A DNA stretch of 64,000 nt. It comes from Plenodomus lindquistii. Taxonomy: Eukaryota; Ascomycota; Dothideomycetes; Pleosporales; Leptosphaeriaceae. Of this stretch, positions 21,708-33,425 are shown one piece after another (within the stretch, counting starts at the first letter, position 1; each line of letters starts with the position of its first letter). The stretch covers positions 3,596,001 through 3,660,000 of the forward strand of contig JANUWI010000002.1 of assembly GCA_025504975.1 (NCBI GenBank). The letters run 5' to 3'. The position numbers were made by a program, and so were the translations under genes. The notes under the pieces were generated by a model. It had not been told where the DNA came from and did no database searches. It saw only the letters and a program-made list of their open reading frames with translations.

Positions 21708-24700
21708 TGCTCTTGTGGGAACGGTTCTCACCACACCTTCTCCGCAGCTTTGCGATCTATCAATCGAGCCTGGATGGTTGCCAGTAGTATAAATCTGACC
21801 ACAATAGTCGCTATAGTAAGTCCTCGGCTACAGGCCATTCAGTGAGGCATTCATCATCCTAAACTCGCAAGCATGGGCACAAGCGGAGTCGACTTGCGAT
21901 TGCGTGGAATTAAGCGATTTTGAAACCTCTGGTACTCACTTGCACTGTCACTAGGTACCGTGGACAGAGCCATGCATCAGTTGACCTATGAGGGCAGCTC
22001 TCGTCATGATGAATCCACAGTATGTGCGGAAACGGGATTTTTCTGTATCGGCAGGAAGAAGTCAACCCGTCTTGTGAGCGGCCCGGGAGGTGTGCATCGG
22101 CCAACGAGGTTTAACCAAGTCTTCTTGACCAAGATGTTTCCAAATGCATGAATGTAATGAGACGAACTAGACTTGATTAAGAGATCCCGAATCTGGAACC
22201 ATATGCTCGGGCTTACCATGTATGGACCAACATCAGGGATGTGGACTTGCCGCCATTCACAGCGTGTTCCCATGCACCCAATACATTGATGGCTTATCTC
22301 ACCGCGTCTCATCAAGTAGCACACATTATCCTTAGGACTATATTCAGCGGGCTCGAGTTTTCGTGTGTCGAGCGTGGCGGCAGATCCCTACCATGACGAC
22401 TGATCATCAACTAAAGTCGGGCGATCTGCAATTGCACTTGCAGATCTCGCTTCATGAGAATCTCGCGCCATCATCCTGGTCAAGCCACCTGCATGAAACC
22501 CACCTCATCAGGAGACCGCACTCGGTCTGCGGAAATCTTTTTGGAGCACCAATGACGTATGACTTGACACGCTGGAGCTCCTGTCACCAATTCAACCACA
22601 CAACATCCTACGACCTGCACGTGTTATCATCCCAACAGGGCTTTTGTATGTTTGTATAAAAGTTCCAAGGATGTAACTTGGCTATAGACGAAAACTGGAG
22701 AAAGGTCGTTCGTAGTCAGAGCTGTAAGTTTACGTTGTCTAGAAGGCTGTCTATTTACTCCTAGGGATACAGTCTTGGGATACTGGTCGTCAAATCGAAG
22801 AAATGTACGACAAAACAGCCTTGAGAACGTCAGCCTAACCTGTGCGCTCTGTTGTGTCTTCGCGATGCCGCATGTAGCGGCAATTACTTGAAGTCTTGTG
22901 GTGTGACTGAAGTTTATAAGCCGGCGTCAGATACTCTCAGCTCGCTTGACGGATAATGTCATTGAGTACCCAAACTCGCCCATGTGCGGGACGGGATACA
23001 ATATTCAAATTGTTGTCCGTGATCTTGAGGACACCGTTTGGATCAAAATCACGTCCATTCTTTCAGCGCTTCGCAGCACAATTCCGATTGCAACGTTTGC
23101 GAAGTTGCGTGAAATGTTTTCATAAGCGTCGCCATTCTCCTTCCTGCTATTGGACGGTGCTCTTCCCCCTCCGTATTCTCGTGGCGTTTTCACGCCATTT
23201 GTAAGACGCCAGCCGGTGATCGAGGCTTTCAAATGTAGTTTTTTTTTGACTCTTTTCTCCAACACTCTGAGCTGCTACAAAAGTCCCTGACATTACGATC
23301 AAAACGATCTAGGCCGTCATGAAATATGTTGTTTTGTTAATTGCATGCATTTCCTTTTCCAAGACGTGTCGCGGGGGAGATGATTGCCAAAAGTACTCTG
23401 GGTTTGCTCGACACTAATATAGACTCTGAAAGTTGACTGGGGACCCGAACCATCTCTTGATTTTATTCAGACGGCGTGAACCATGCTAGGCGTGAAGCAG
23501 ACCTTGGTAGTAGCTTCACATGAGCAGTAACACGAATGGATATTAGCGAAGGTCGAGATGATCAAGTAGAAGAGCAGGACATAGCAAATATCCCAAGGCA
23601 ATCCCTGCAAATGATTGCAAAACTTCATGCTCCTTGCTTTGGGATTTCTCCGGCGCACGACAAACCCGATATGGAAAAGCTGCTTGCACCCATGAAACGC
23701 ATCCTTCGCAGCCTCGACAATCGAGAAGCGGGATCTCCATGCGGCATGCCTGAGTACCATAGCAAAGATTAGGATATTTTGGGGAACTCTACCGAATGGG
23801 GTACGTCAGCACTCAACGTCTAATTGTGGGGTTCCATGTTGCGATGCATTTTCGGAACCCTAGGGACATTAAGATCGACAAACAGCCCGTCACGCGCAGA
23901 CCCCCACCCCAGAACTATGATTTCCCATAGTGAATAGCCCCGGAATTGAATATCCCAAAGTGCTTGTTAGTTATGTAACTGGCTCGGACAAGTTTCAGGA
24001 TAAAGCATTCAGAGAATTTGACACGGATCGCGTTGTTAGCAAGTAAATGCTGCTTACTTGACAGCGAAAGCTTTGAATGACTCGAGATATGCAGTCAGAA
24101 GCTAGCTATGGCGGGGCTGCAGCGCCGTCACACCCTTCATATCGGTCAAGGCCAGGTAGGGGTCCCAGACACCCGTTTGCTGCTAGGTATATATTTTGCC
24201 ATGATGGGTTTGATCGGTAAAGTGCATGCAACCAACGATGCTTTGATGAAGGGCCTGAGCTAGGGTGACTACTGTACTAGAAGAGGACCCCGTTGTGCGT
24301 GGCATCAAAATTGCCTCCCCCATTGCCTCATTTCCACATGGTGAGAAAGCGACCTTGGTTGAACATTGGCTTGTTGCTTCAACCTCTTTGGAAATCATAA
24401 GTAAGATCAGATTGGTCGCATTCATTGGCCAAGGAGTAGGATACCGAGTCTCAGGCTGGTTCGGAATGCTGAAGTCAATTAATCGACGTTGCGCAAGGGG
24501 AAAGCTGAACACTGGAAAGTGGCGTGGCAGTCGGCATTTTGCATGTGACCACGGGACTGGAATCGATGAGCGGATTCGAGGTCACAGATTCAGGTTAGTG
24601 TTCATCTCAAAGTGCTCGATGTAGAATTCGCACAGGACATGCACAGGCTTCTGAAGAATGATGATTGGTGCTTGCAGCAAATGTAGACTTGGGATGAGGC

Positions 24701-25835
24701 TGATCAACAGCAGACGTGACATCAGGAGGTCTGCAGGCACACGCAGTGCGGTGAAGATTAGGCCTGGATGCAATTGATGCGGACACGACTTGTCGACAAT
24801 ACACAGTAAGCGACAAGGGGTCTGTCTACACTCGGGAAACATAGCCGACTCGCGGGCCCGTATCGTATGTATGCAATGAGCAACAACCATCTACTCGATG
24901 CATGACCACGCGCGGATACGGCATGCAGAGGATGGCATGAGGCGATAGCCATGAGGCGATACGAGAGCGGGTTGCTTGTCTGGAGAGTGGAGAGTGGGTG
25001 AAGTCAAGCCACGGCAGCCAGGTTGTGCTCGTGCACGTGGCGCACCACCTCGAAGCGCTCTAGTTGGGCTTGGCGCACCGCCAGCGTTGACGATGCCTAC
25101 CATGTACTTTCCATGTCCATGCTGCTTGTCCTGTTGTCCTGCCTGCGGGAGACGGCAACAGCAGATTCTCGAGTCTTGACAAACGTCCGCCCGGAAGCCA
25201 GCCCGTTGCATCTTCTCCGCCACACAAGTTACAACGGCGCATTGTGCGTGCGACACGATGGACAGGGGCTTCGGCCAGGCAAGCTCTCCCATTGGCCACG
25301 GGCAATGTCCCCGTAGACGAATCGGGCCAAGCCCCAGCCGCCCCGCCTGCATGGTGAATGGTGAGCGGCCAGGTCGGCCGGCTCGTCATGGCCTGTCCTG
25401 TCCAGTGTCCACCCACACTGTACTCTAGAGTACACGCCCTGCGGTTGGAACTTGGGACCAGGCGACAACTGCTTGCTAATGAGTACGGCGGGTGCTTTGG
25501 CTCCTTCGCGGCTTTCGTGCTGGTACATACGTACAATCAACATGGGTCTATCTCGGTTGCGAACCCACAGTGGATCGCCCGTGAACCGACGCAACATGGT
25601 GTACATGGCATTTCTTCTCTGATGGTATGACGAGCTCCCGTTCACACGTCCAACGCCGTGCTTGGCCAATCTGCCCCCTGTCTACCAGTTTCGCTGTCTG
25701 CTATAAGGTCACAATTGTTTGCGCCCTCGGCCAACTTATTTACCCACCCTGCACCCATCCTTCTTGGCCCCAGAATCAACCACATCAAGGAGGCTAGCCC
25801 ACAGTCCCTTCTTCAGATTCGTCTCATATCTCCAC
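21708..25835. other. 4.1-kb gene-poor stretch
   Basis: No frame longer than about 160 codons and no family motif was found on either strand. Composition is ordinary rather than RIP-like. The short open frames overlap each other on opposite strands and lack splice-supported extensions. The last few hundred bases should hold the promoter and 5' UTR of the bZIP gene. Confidence 0.5.
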
Positions 25836-26888
25836 ATGGCATCTGCCACCACATCGATACAGTCGCATGGTGGCTTCCCATATCACGATATGCACATGAA
25901 CCCACCAGCAGAGTCTGATACTTCCAACGCATATCAGCCCCAAGCAGGCTGGGCTTCTACTACACCCCGCGGAGCCAAGTCGATGACGCCCGGTATGGAT
26001 TACCTGAGCTTTCCCATGTCCAACACACCTCCACCAGAGGACAAACTCCAGCTTGCATACAACCATCTCCACACCGGGTCTAGTGAGACCTTGCGCGACG
26101 ACTCCCACGACGTCTTCGCCCACGCGTCGGCCACGTACACCATTTCTGCGGCAGCACCACAACCAGAACCAATGCAAGCCACAACCTTTGATGCTAATAC
26201 AACTCAATCCATGTACTCACCACTAACCATGTTCACTGCATCCAATGCAATTACCAACAACTATAATACAACGACCATTTCACCATTGCAAACGCGCTTC
26301 GACCCAAACACCGAAAGTCCAGCGTTCAACCCACCCTACACTTTTCAAGGCTGTCCGCAGGCATTCGACACTCAGAACTTGACACGATCCTCCAACGGTG
26401 GCCAACTACCACCTGCCAAACGCCGATGCGACAGTCCCCAGACTAGCCATGCAGGGTCTTCACCAGGCACCGCAATGTCCTCTGGCAGGCGGCGACGACG
26501 GTCTGAAAATGCAGAACCCGGCTCCGCAAGAGCAGTTTACCTCGAAAAGAACCGCAAGGCCGCGAGCAAATGTCGCAGCAAGCAGAAAATGCAACAAGAA
26601 GAGCTGGTGGAGACAGCGCGCGATGTCGAACGGCGCAATCATCTCCTCAAAGCCGAGGTTAGGATGCTCAAAGGCGGCATTCAAGAGCTGATGGAAGTCG
26701 TCAGCCAGCACAATGACTGCGCAGACGGCAGGCTGAGAGCTTATATACAACGGGAAGCAGACCGATTAGCATCGGGTACCAAACATGGTCCATACATCCC
26801 GCCGTCACCTCGGCACGCGGGAAGCACATCATCTACCGGTGATAGTGGTTCGCCAACGGCAACGACGTCGTCGAGCAGGACTTGGTAG
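25836..26888 (+). CDS. bZIP transcription factor (ATF/CREB type)
   Basis: A single exon encodes 350 residues. The bZIP region starts near residue 231: the basic part is LEKNRKAASKCRSKQKMQQE, with the N-x-x-A-A-x-x-C-R signature of the ATF/CREB/Atf1 group. The coiled coil that follows (VERRNHLLKAEVRMLKGGI) is a short leucine zipper. The N-terminal 220 residues are Ser/Thr/Pro/Asn-rich and probably an activation region. The tail is a low-complexity Ser/Thr stretch. I placed the start at 25836 (MASATTS); the frame is open to 25719, but the extra residues look like translated leader. Factors of this type act in stress, development or secondary metabolism in fungi. No cluster is nearby, so the specific role is unknown. 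Confidence 0.9.
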   Translation: MASATTSIQSHGGFPYHDMHMNPPAESDTSNAYQPQAGWASTTPRGAKSMTPGMDYLSFPMSNTPPPEDKLQLAYNHLHTGSSETLRDDSHDVFAHASATYTISAAAPQPEPMQATTFDANTTQSMYSPLTMFTASNAITNNYNTTTISPLQTRFDPNTESPAFNPPYTFQGCPQAFDTQNLTRSSNGGQLPPAKRRCDSPQTSHAGSSPGTAMSSGRRRRRSENAEPGSARAVYLEKNRKAASKCRSKQKMQQEELVETARDVERRNHLLKAEVRMLKGGIQELMEVVSQHNDCADGRLRAYIQREADRLASGTKHGPYIPPSPRHAGSTSSTGDSGSPTATTSSSRTW

Positions 26889-29234
26889 TGGTAATGGTGA
26901 TGCCAATGGTGGCCCGTCGATAGAGTCGGACCGAATCGAGCGAGTCTGCCACCAATCCTCTTCAAGTCTACAAGCATCACCGTGGAAGACTCATTGCCAG
27001 CTGCAACGAGCCGTGCCGCTGATCGCCTTGGGGCGCGGTGCCAGCCTATTGGTACGAGCTTCGGAGTGGTTTGCACGACGGTAGCGCAGCCATAGACCGA
27101 CGTTGCTACGTAATCGGAGGAGTGTGAAGATATGTAAGGGACAGAAGGAACTGTAGTTCGAATTTGTTGCTGTTTAATGACTGGAATATAAATGTGTGTC
27201 TGAAGGTAGTGCTAGCGCATCAGCACAGGACCGTCGTACAAGATGAACCACGTAATGAGCCATGATAAAACTTGGATAGTTAACGGTGGATAGATTTTGA
27301 TCAATATACGTTTGAGAGTACGATGGCTCTATTATTGCTTAGTTTCGATGCATTCTCTCCCACCGGGATCGCGAAGCATACCACAAGCTTCCCGCCTTAG
27401 AGCCGGCGTAAAGCTAGCTGCTGAATTAACAATTCTCAACTCTTTTGACGCATCAATACTCTAACTCGCGTTGTCCTCGCTCACACCAAAAGCAAACCAA
27501 TCCACTACCATGTGTCTCACAAGCTTCCTAAATCTCAAGCGCACCATCATCGCCTGCCCGACCGATCCACCTCGATCTTCACGCGATCAGCTATTTGTAC
27601 AATGATCGATGCCATCATCGGAAATATTCTCCGCCAATGATCGTCCATCTTGCCCCTAACTCAAACACACATAATGTCTCGGCGACGGTGTCCAGCCAAT
27701 GTAAGCTAGCTCCTGCATGCGGCGTCGGCAGCTGCTAACCCGCACTGGATGCGGGGACAGGGATGTGATGGGATTTATGATTGCAGACAATGCTCCGCGG
27801 ACCGGAAGCCCAGTGTAAAAGCGAGAGGAGATGTATTCCGTGTAGCTTGACTGGATCTTGCCAGCGCATGATATAAGAATGTAAAGGTGCCTGGATCTGT
27901 TCTGCGGGTCTGGGAACCATGCCCAAGGCCCACACAATACTCACCTCCAAGTACTAGGTGGGTAAGACTGCCCTGCGTGAGCGGGAGAATTTGCAGGCAG
28001 GTTTTCATCCAGGGTCTTCAATGCTCTGTGATTCCGCCTCGGAACGAAGGATGCCTAACAGGTGTACACTCAAAACGCCAGAGTCTGCCTAACGCAGTCG
28101 GTCTATCCCAGTCATGCATGCTTCAAACGAATCCCACCGGCGCGAGCAATGATCCCAACCCTATAATCTCTGCCGTGAGACCCGTGCCGTGGGACAGTCC
28201 TGCAAGTGTCATGAACTCGAAGTAAGCGATAGAGCAGACCCACTTTGCGGCAGTTCGTGCTCCCTACCTCTCCAGTAGAACGGATTACATACGATCTGTA
28301 AGCACGCCGTGGATCAGAAGTGGAGTCGTTTTCTCTCAACGGCTAACATGACCTCGCACAGGCCATGCCACATTTGACCCAAGGCCTGGAACGCCCTAAC
28401 ATCTATGTATTGTGCTTCGTTCTGTGACTCTCTTGCCCCTGCAGTGGCAACACCGACGACGGCACAACGTATCGCTCGAAGAAAGAAAGTTCTAACCAGC
28501 TTGGGCCGTTCCAATCATTCCTTTGTATACATTGATCCTTGCAGACTATCACATCTGCGCCAGTCTAGATCCCAGTCTTTCTTCTGGACCCTGAGGCTAT
28601 CTAGAGAACCTGCCTAATTCACCTACGACTTTACGGAAAACCGTACGATCGATCAGTCTAGCGCACATTCTTGTCAGGCTTGCCGCAGGAACAAGCCTCC
28701 CGTGCGTGCATCTTCTTGCCTCGATGCAGACACTTTGAATAGATGCCACAAGGTTCTTCCCCCGATGCATGGTGCTCTTGATATTGACCGTCGACATGTG
28801 ATTCGAGGTCGTTACGAGATAACGCAACCTTAGCATAATCCCACTATTCACTTTTCAACCGTTACTCTTGGAAAATTCTGCATGGAAACCAGTATGGTTT
28901 GCAATGATAACAGCGTATTCTACAGGGCAGGAAAGCATCTGTGCGCTGCGCGAGGCTGGAGCTTTGTTTCCTGAAAGTCTAAATGACACTTGTTTGGATT
29001 GCATGCGTGTGAGTAGGAAAGATATAGATCTAGAAGAAATAGGCAAAGCAAAGGCTGCAAAAGCGTTGCACTCGACGAAAGAAGAAACGGTCCAAGAAAC
29101 GGTATCCAACATGGCGTAAGTCCGAGTTAAACAAAACTCTTGCGCTCTCATCTCAGCCCCAACATCCCATTGCCGTTTCCGTCACCTGTTCCTCCTTCCT
29201 AAAAACGTCTCACCTTGCGTTACTTGCACCCCTC
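26889..29234. other. 2.3-kb gene-poor stretch
   Basis: This holds the 3' region of the bZIP gene and about 2 kb in which no conserved coding frame, repeat or RNA gene was recognised on either strand. Confidence 0.5.
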
Positions 29235-29786
29235 CTACACCGCCCCACCTATTCCCGCTCCAGTCATTCCCCCGTGAACCCTCCCCGCTTGAGCATCAAA
29301 CGGTTTCCCAAAGTTCCCAATCCCCTCCCCCCTCCGCTTCTGCATCTCCTTGGCAACCCCCTCACACTGCTTCAGCAAGTCCTCACTTGTCCCCTTCCCC
29401 GCTACAAAGACTAATCCTGCGTCGGGCGCCTGTACACCCGTGCCTATGTAGTTGCCCTCGCTGTCTTTGGCGTAATGAGCAGTGTACATGCTGCGTTTCA
29501 TGGCACGCAAGGAAATGTAGGAGGGTGTATTTTCGTAACCTTTGCGGGAAAAGGGGTTGAATCGGTGGAGAGAGGTCGAGTCCCGGCGCATGACCATGGG
29601 TACGAGGATTGTCTCGTTGGGATCGCCTTGAGAGAGCGAGGTGAGCATGATTTGGACAGCGGTGTAGGATGGGGGTGCGGACTCGGCTGGAGTCGAGTCG
29701 TAGTTTGGGGGATTGTCTTGAGAGGTGCGTCCGGCCTGTTGCTCGGCGGCGGCTTCAGAGGATTTGGGTTTGGAGAGGAGACCCAT
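29235..29786 (-). CDS. Conserved hypothetical protein, 183 aa
   Basis: A single exon runs from the ATG at 29786. The N-terminus is MGLLSKP, which could be N-myristoylated (Gly2 with Ser6-like context), followed by a Pro/Ser-rich stretch with two P-P-x-Y-like motifs (NPPNYDS, APPSYTA) that could bind WW domains. The middle is better structured (VQIMLTSLSQGDPNETILVPMV, then RFNPFSRKGYENTPSYISLRAMKRSMYTAHYAKDSEGNY). The end is Gly-rich. The composition and the lack of frame disruption argue for a real gene, probably restricted to ascomycetes. I do not recognise a function. Confidence 0.7.
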   Translation of the reverse strand: MGLLSKPKSSEAAAEQQAGRTSQDNPPNYDSTPAESAPPSYTAVQIMLTSLSQGDPNETILVPMVMRRDSTSLHRFNPFSRKGYENTPSYISLRAMKRSMYTAHYAKDSEGNYIGTGVQAPDAGLVFVAGKGTSEDLLKQCEGVAKEMQKRRGEGIGNFGKPFDAQAGRVHGGMTGAGIGGAV

Positions 29787-30557
29787 TTTGAACGCGGTAT
29801 TTTGTAACAGTAGTAGTTAAGTGCTTCTGGCTTGTAATCTCAGCCTATTTTTCTTTGATGTAATTCGACTGGGATGTGATAAGTGATGCAGTTGCTTGAT
29901 TAATGCTGAGCGATGGAAACGAAACGCAGGGGATCTCAAACAAATTTTATGCATTTTCCAGTATATACGATTGGCATACCAACACTTGAAGTCTAAACAC
30001 CCCGTGACCGCACTGCCTCAGACCCTGAAAGCATGGCGTAGTGGCGTGGAGGCGTAGTACCGAAGTCGCGCCGCACTTTCAAAGTGAACCAATCTCCGAC
30101 TTGAGCAGCCAATATAACATCACCCTTGCGAACAAGGCAGATCCGACGCGGCGGATGGTTGCGTACATGGCGAAGCTTAGCCTCACACGCTACCTCAATG
30201 CGGGGGTTCGGTGAAGATCTAACGGGCGATCTAGTCGCTTTGTCAAAGGCGGGGGAGACATCTGCCTTGCTGCGCATGGAGAGCCTGATGACATGCTCGC
30301 GGCGCTAGACACGTGATGGTTTTGTGGCGCTCGCTTGTTCTACGCGGTCTAGTTGTCTCAAGCACCGTGAAGTTGGTGATGTTCGACCAAGGTCCAGGGA
30401 TAGATTGCGGGAATGAGCATGTTGCGATCTGCAAACAAGTCTTGTCGAACAGTCGTCCGTTGACGATTGCCCAGCCTTGGTGAGGTAAAAAAAACGGTTT
30501 GCGTGGATTGTGAGCATTTTTATGGGATGGAGGTTTTCGCTTGGAGACGCTGATTGC
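29787..30557. other. Intergenic between two minus-strand genes
   Basis: This is the promoter side of the 183-aa gene and the 3' side of the Rad26 gene. A 94-codon minus-strand frame here is listed separately as doubtful. Confidence 0.5.
29993..30277 (-). CDS. Doubtful small ORF, 94 aa
   Basis: This ATG-started frame encodes a basic 94-residue peptide with a moderately hydrophobic middle (ICLVRKGDVILAAQVGDWFTL). There is no family match that I know and no clear promoter. It lies between two real genes on the same strand with room on both sides. It could be a small lineage-specific gene or chance. Confidence 0.25.
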   Translation of the reverse strand: MRSKADVSPAFDKATRSPVRSSPNPRIEVACEAKLRHVRNHPPRRICLVRKGDVILAAQVGDWFTLKVRRDFGTTPPRHYAMLSGSEAVRSRGV

Positions 30558-32772
30558 TTAGATGGTGCTTCCGCTACAGTACACCTTCCCATACGCATCA
30601 CCCTCCTCTATACTTAACCCCTCGTCGAGGATATCATGCGCCATATTAACCACTTCGTCTTCAATGCCATGTTCCAAGATTAATCCTTCACTAAACGCAA
30701 GGCGCGTCAATGCGACCAGATACGCGTGCTGGCCACCAAGTGTATTCTCAAGCTTGCTCTTGATGTCAAAGCCTGTGTTGCTTGTGGCAATGTGGTATAT
30801 GAGCTTCATGGTCGCATTGATCGAGGCAACTTTGTGATCCTGGGTCGGCGAGAGTGGCTTTCTATACAGACTAGTGATGCAAGAATCCAAGTACTTGATG
30901 AGGCGACCAAAGCAAAGCCTATTCTGGGCCAATCGCGAGGCACCGTAGGTGGAGATGGAAAACTGCGTCAAAACGGAGACTACAAGAAGTCGAAGATCCC
31001 ATACGTCTTCCTCGGACACTTGGACTGGGGGCAAAGAAGCAGCAGCCGAAGGGTCGGGTATGACTCTGGGTGTCTCGGTGAACAGATTCGTCAACCGGTT
31101 AAGCAACGCGTCTTCATTGCTGACCTGAGTCTCGTGTGTAGATTCGGACAGCGTGATGGGACCAAGCGTATCATCAAGCGCAGATGTACTCAAAATGCGC
31201 AGCATTAGAGTGATCTCAGGGGGAGGCTGTTCCTTGACCAACATCATACAAGCGAAAGTCGAAGGTATGGCTTGCCAAAAGCGCACAATGTTCTCTGGTT
31301 CCGAAGAAGAGACACAGCTGGTCGCGATGATGTAAAGCAATTCGAGGCAATCCAGAACGTCGATGTGTGAAGCAATGTCTTGTTGGGTGGGCGAGTGCAG
31401 CGCAGCTACAGCCTTGTCGCCACCTTTGGCTGCCTTGGATATGGGATCGGCGACCAGGTCGACAAATGCGATGATGAGCGGCACGGCACGTTCTGTTAGT
31501 CGCACTGCAGTGTCGGCTGGCTCACATGCCAAGATGAAGTGCAAGGCGTCAAGAATCAAGGGCGTGGGAGCATAGTACTTTTCATTCTGGCAGCGTTTCC
31601 ATATGTCGAGAAAGGTGTTGCAGATGTGCAAAGCCAGATCATGGACATGATGCGCGTTGGCCGTCGCTAGTGCGTCATAGATGAGTGAGGACAGCTTCTT
31701 TGCTGGTTGTGAAGGAAAGGCAAACTGTGTGAGAGCCTCGAGGATGCGATCTGAGCCATTGGACGATGGGTGGGACAGCAGCTCATGCAGGAGTGTAAAG
31801 CGTTCATCGTCTTGTCGAAGGCTTTCAAGAAGGGCCACGTCTATGGTGTCTTGCTCAGGCAAGGCTTCTGGCACAGTCTCCTTGGGACGACTGCGTGGTT
31901 GACTCAGCTGCAAGGCGGGCAGCGGTGTGGGGCTCTGATCGGTGACTTGACGTTTGCGCTTGCCGATTTGCTTTGGAGTGGGCGTCTTTTGCTTGTCACG
32001 TGCCTTGGAAGGGGATGCCATGATGACATCGTCGTCGCCAAAGCCGTCCCCGATGGGGCCCCGCGTCTTTGCTCCACGCTTGGGCGTGCCAGCTGGACTG
32101 GTAACAGCGGCAGTGGTCGACTTGGGCCTGGTGGCCATGGTCTTGGCTGTGCGACGAGCCATGCCCAACTCACGGGCCTCGTGCTTGGTGAAGATGCTGT
32201 CCGTCTTGACCGACTCAGTCTCACGGCGTAGCTTGTCCATTTCGGCGCGCAGTCTGGCCAGCTCGGACGAGTGGGCCTGCTGCTGGTCGGCCATCTGGCG
32301 CTCGTAGCGGCGGGCATCTGCATCGTGGCGGCGGCGCAGCGTGTCTGCCTCGCCCGCCTTGGTCTGCAGCTTATCTTGCAGCTCTTCTGCCTGGCGTTTT
32401 TCGCGCGCCTTTTCCTGCTCGAGCTGTCGGGGTCAGTACACGGTGTGTTTATGTCGAGGTTATGTGGGCAGGTCGCACCTTTTTGATACGCTGGAGAAGC
32501 TGGTTGGGGTCGGCCTGTGAGCGGTATGGCAGGTGCTGCTCGTAGTAGATGCTGTCGTTTTCTCCTTGTTGCGACGCTGTGAGCACGTGCTCGACATGAG
32601 TAGGGAGAGGGAGAGGGAGAGGGAGAGGGAGAGCAGCAGTGGTAGCGGGTTGTATTGGTGAGGGTGCACGTGGGTCGGCCGACGGTGCGTGGTCGAGGTT
32701 GACTACTTGGTCGCCGTCGTCGTCGAGGCCATAGTCGGACTCTGACTCTGGGGCTGCATTGGGCGGTGCCTC

Positions 32773-32819
<47 letters not shown>

Positions 32820-32958
32820 GGTGATGATATTGTTGGTGTTGCTGCTGTTGCTGCTGCTGGGTGGCGCGCAGGGCATTCGCTTCAAGGTGCTGCAGCGTGT
32901 TGGCGGGCAGGTCGTCGAGGTCAGGGTCGGAAAAGGAAAAGTCGTCGTCGTCGTCCAT
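30558..32958 (-). CDS. Rad26/ATRIP-family DNA damage checkpoint protein (UvsD-like)
   Basis: Two exons (32958-32479 and 32423-30558) separated by a 55-bp GT-AG intron with a CTGAC branch site encode 781 residues. The N-terminus MDDDDDFSFSDPDLDDLP is the acidic motif seen at the start of fungal Rad26/UvsD proteins. It is followed by a Gln-rich tract including 16 consecutive Gln, a Pro-Leu run, and a coiled coil formed across the splice (LEQEKAREKRQAEELQDKL then EMDKLRRETESVKTDSIFTKHEARE), as in ATRIP/Lcd1. A basic segment (IGKRKRQVTDQ) and a long helical C-terminal domain complete it. The family partner is the ATR/Mec1/UvsB kinase, which it brings to RPA-coated single-stranded DNA in the nucleus. 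It is divergent from the CDP-DAG synthase gene, with start codons 468 bp apart. Confidence 0.85.
32603..32632. repeat. GGGAGA microsatellite inside the Rad26 gene
   Basis: About five GGGAGA units encode the alternating Pro-Leu run of the Rad26 protein on the minus strand. Confidence 0.8.
32773..32820. repeat. (TTG)16 microsatellite coding poly-Gln
   Basis: Sixteen perfect TTG units on the plus strand are sixteen CAA codons in the minus-strand Rad26 gene. Impure CAG/CAA codons flank it, so the whole Gln-rich tract is longer. Confidence 0.95.
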
Positions 32959-33425
32959 GGCAGGCGGCGCTCCATTGGCCAGCGAGTGCTGCCGCGTGCA
33001 TGTTCCAGCGAGCGTGTGGAGGCGGTGGCCGTTTGGTGTGGTGATTGTGTTGGCGGGGCGCGTCGCGTCGTGTCGCGTCGTGTCGTGTCGTGATTGCGCC
33101 GTGGTGTTGGTTTTGGTGTTGCAGCAGTGAGGGCCACCAGGCCACCAGGCCACCAGGGCATTAGTGTGAGATGACGTCTCCGTCTCAATCTCCAGGCTTC
33201 GTCCGCTGCTGCCAATTCTCGACCAAGCTTCCAAGCTTCACCCCCCCCCCTCCCTCCTCCCTCCTCCCCCCTCCCCCCAAAAGGACCCGCGCTGCATCGC
33301 CCCTACCTCTGCCCGCTCTGCCCTCCAGCCTGCCCACCACGGCGACGCAGCCTCCACTCGGCCCGCCCCATTTCTCCTCCGGCGCACCCGGCGGCCTCGC
33401 TCCTCGCTCCTCGCTCCTCGCACAC
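32959..33425. promoter_or_regulatory. Divergent promoter region Rad26 / CDP-DAG synthase
   Basis: These 467 bp separate the two start codons. They include a tandem CGTCGTGTCG-like run (about 33058-33092) and a long C-rich/pyrimidine tract (about 33236-33282) just upstream of the CDP-DAG synthase gene, a common promoter feature in filamentous fungi. No TATA box is obvious. Confidence 0.55.
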
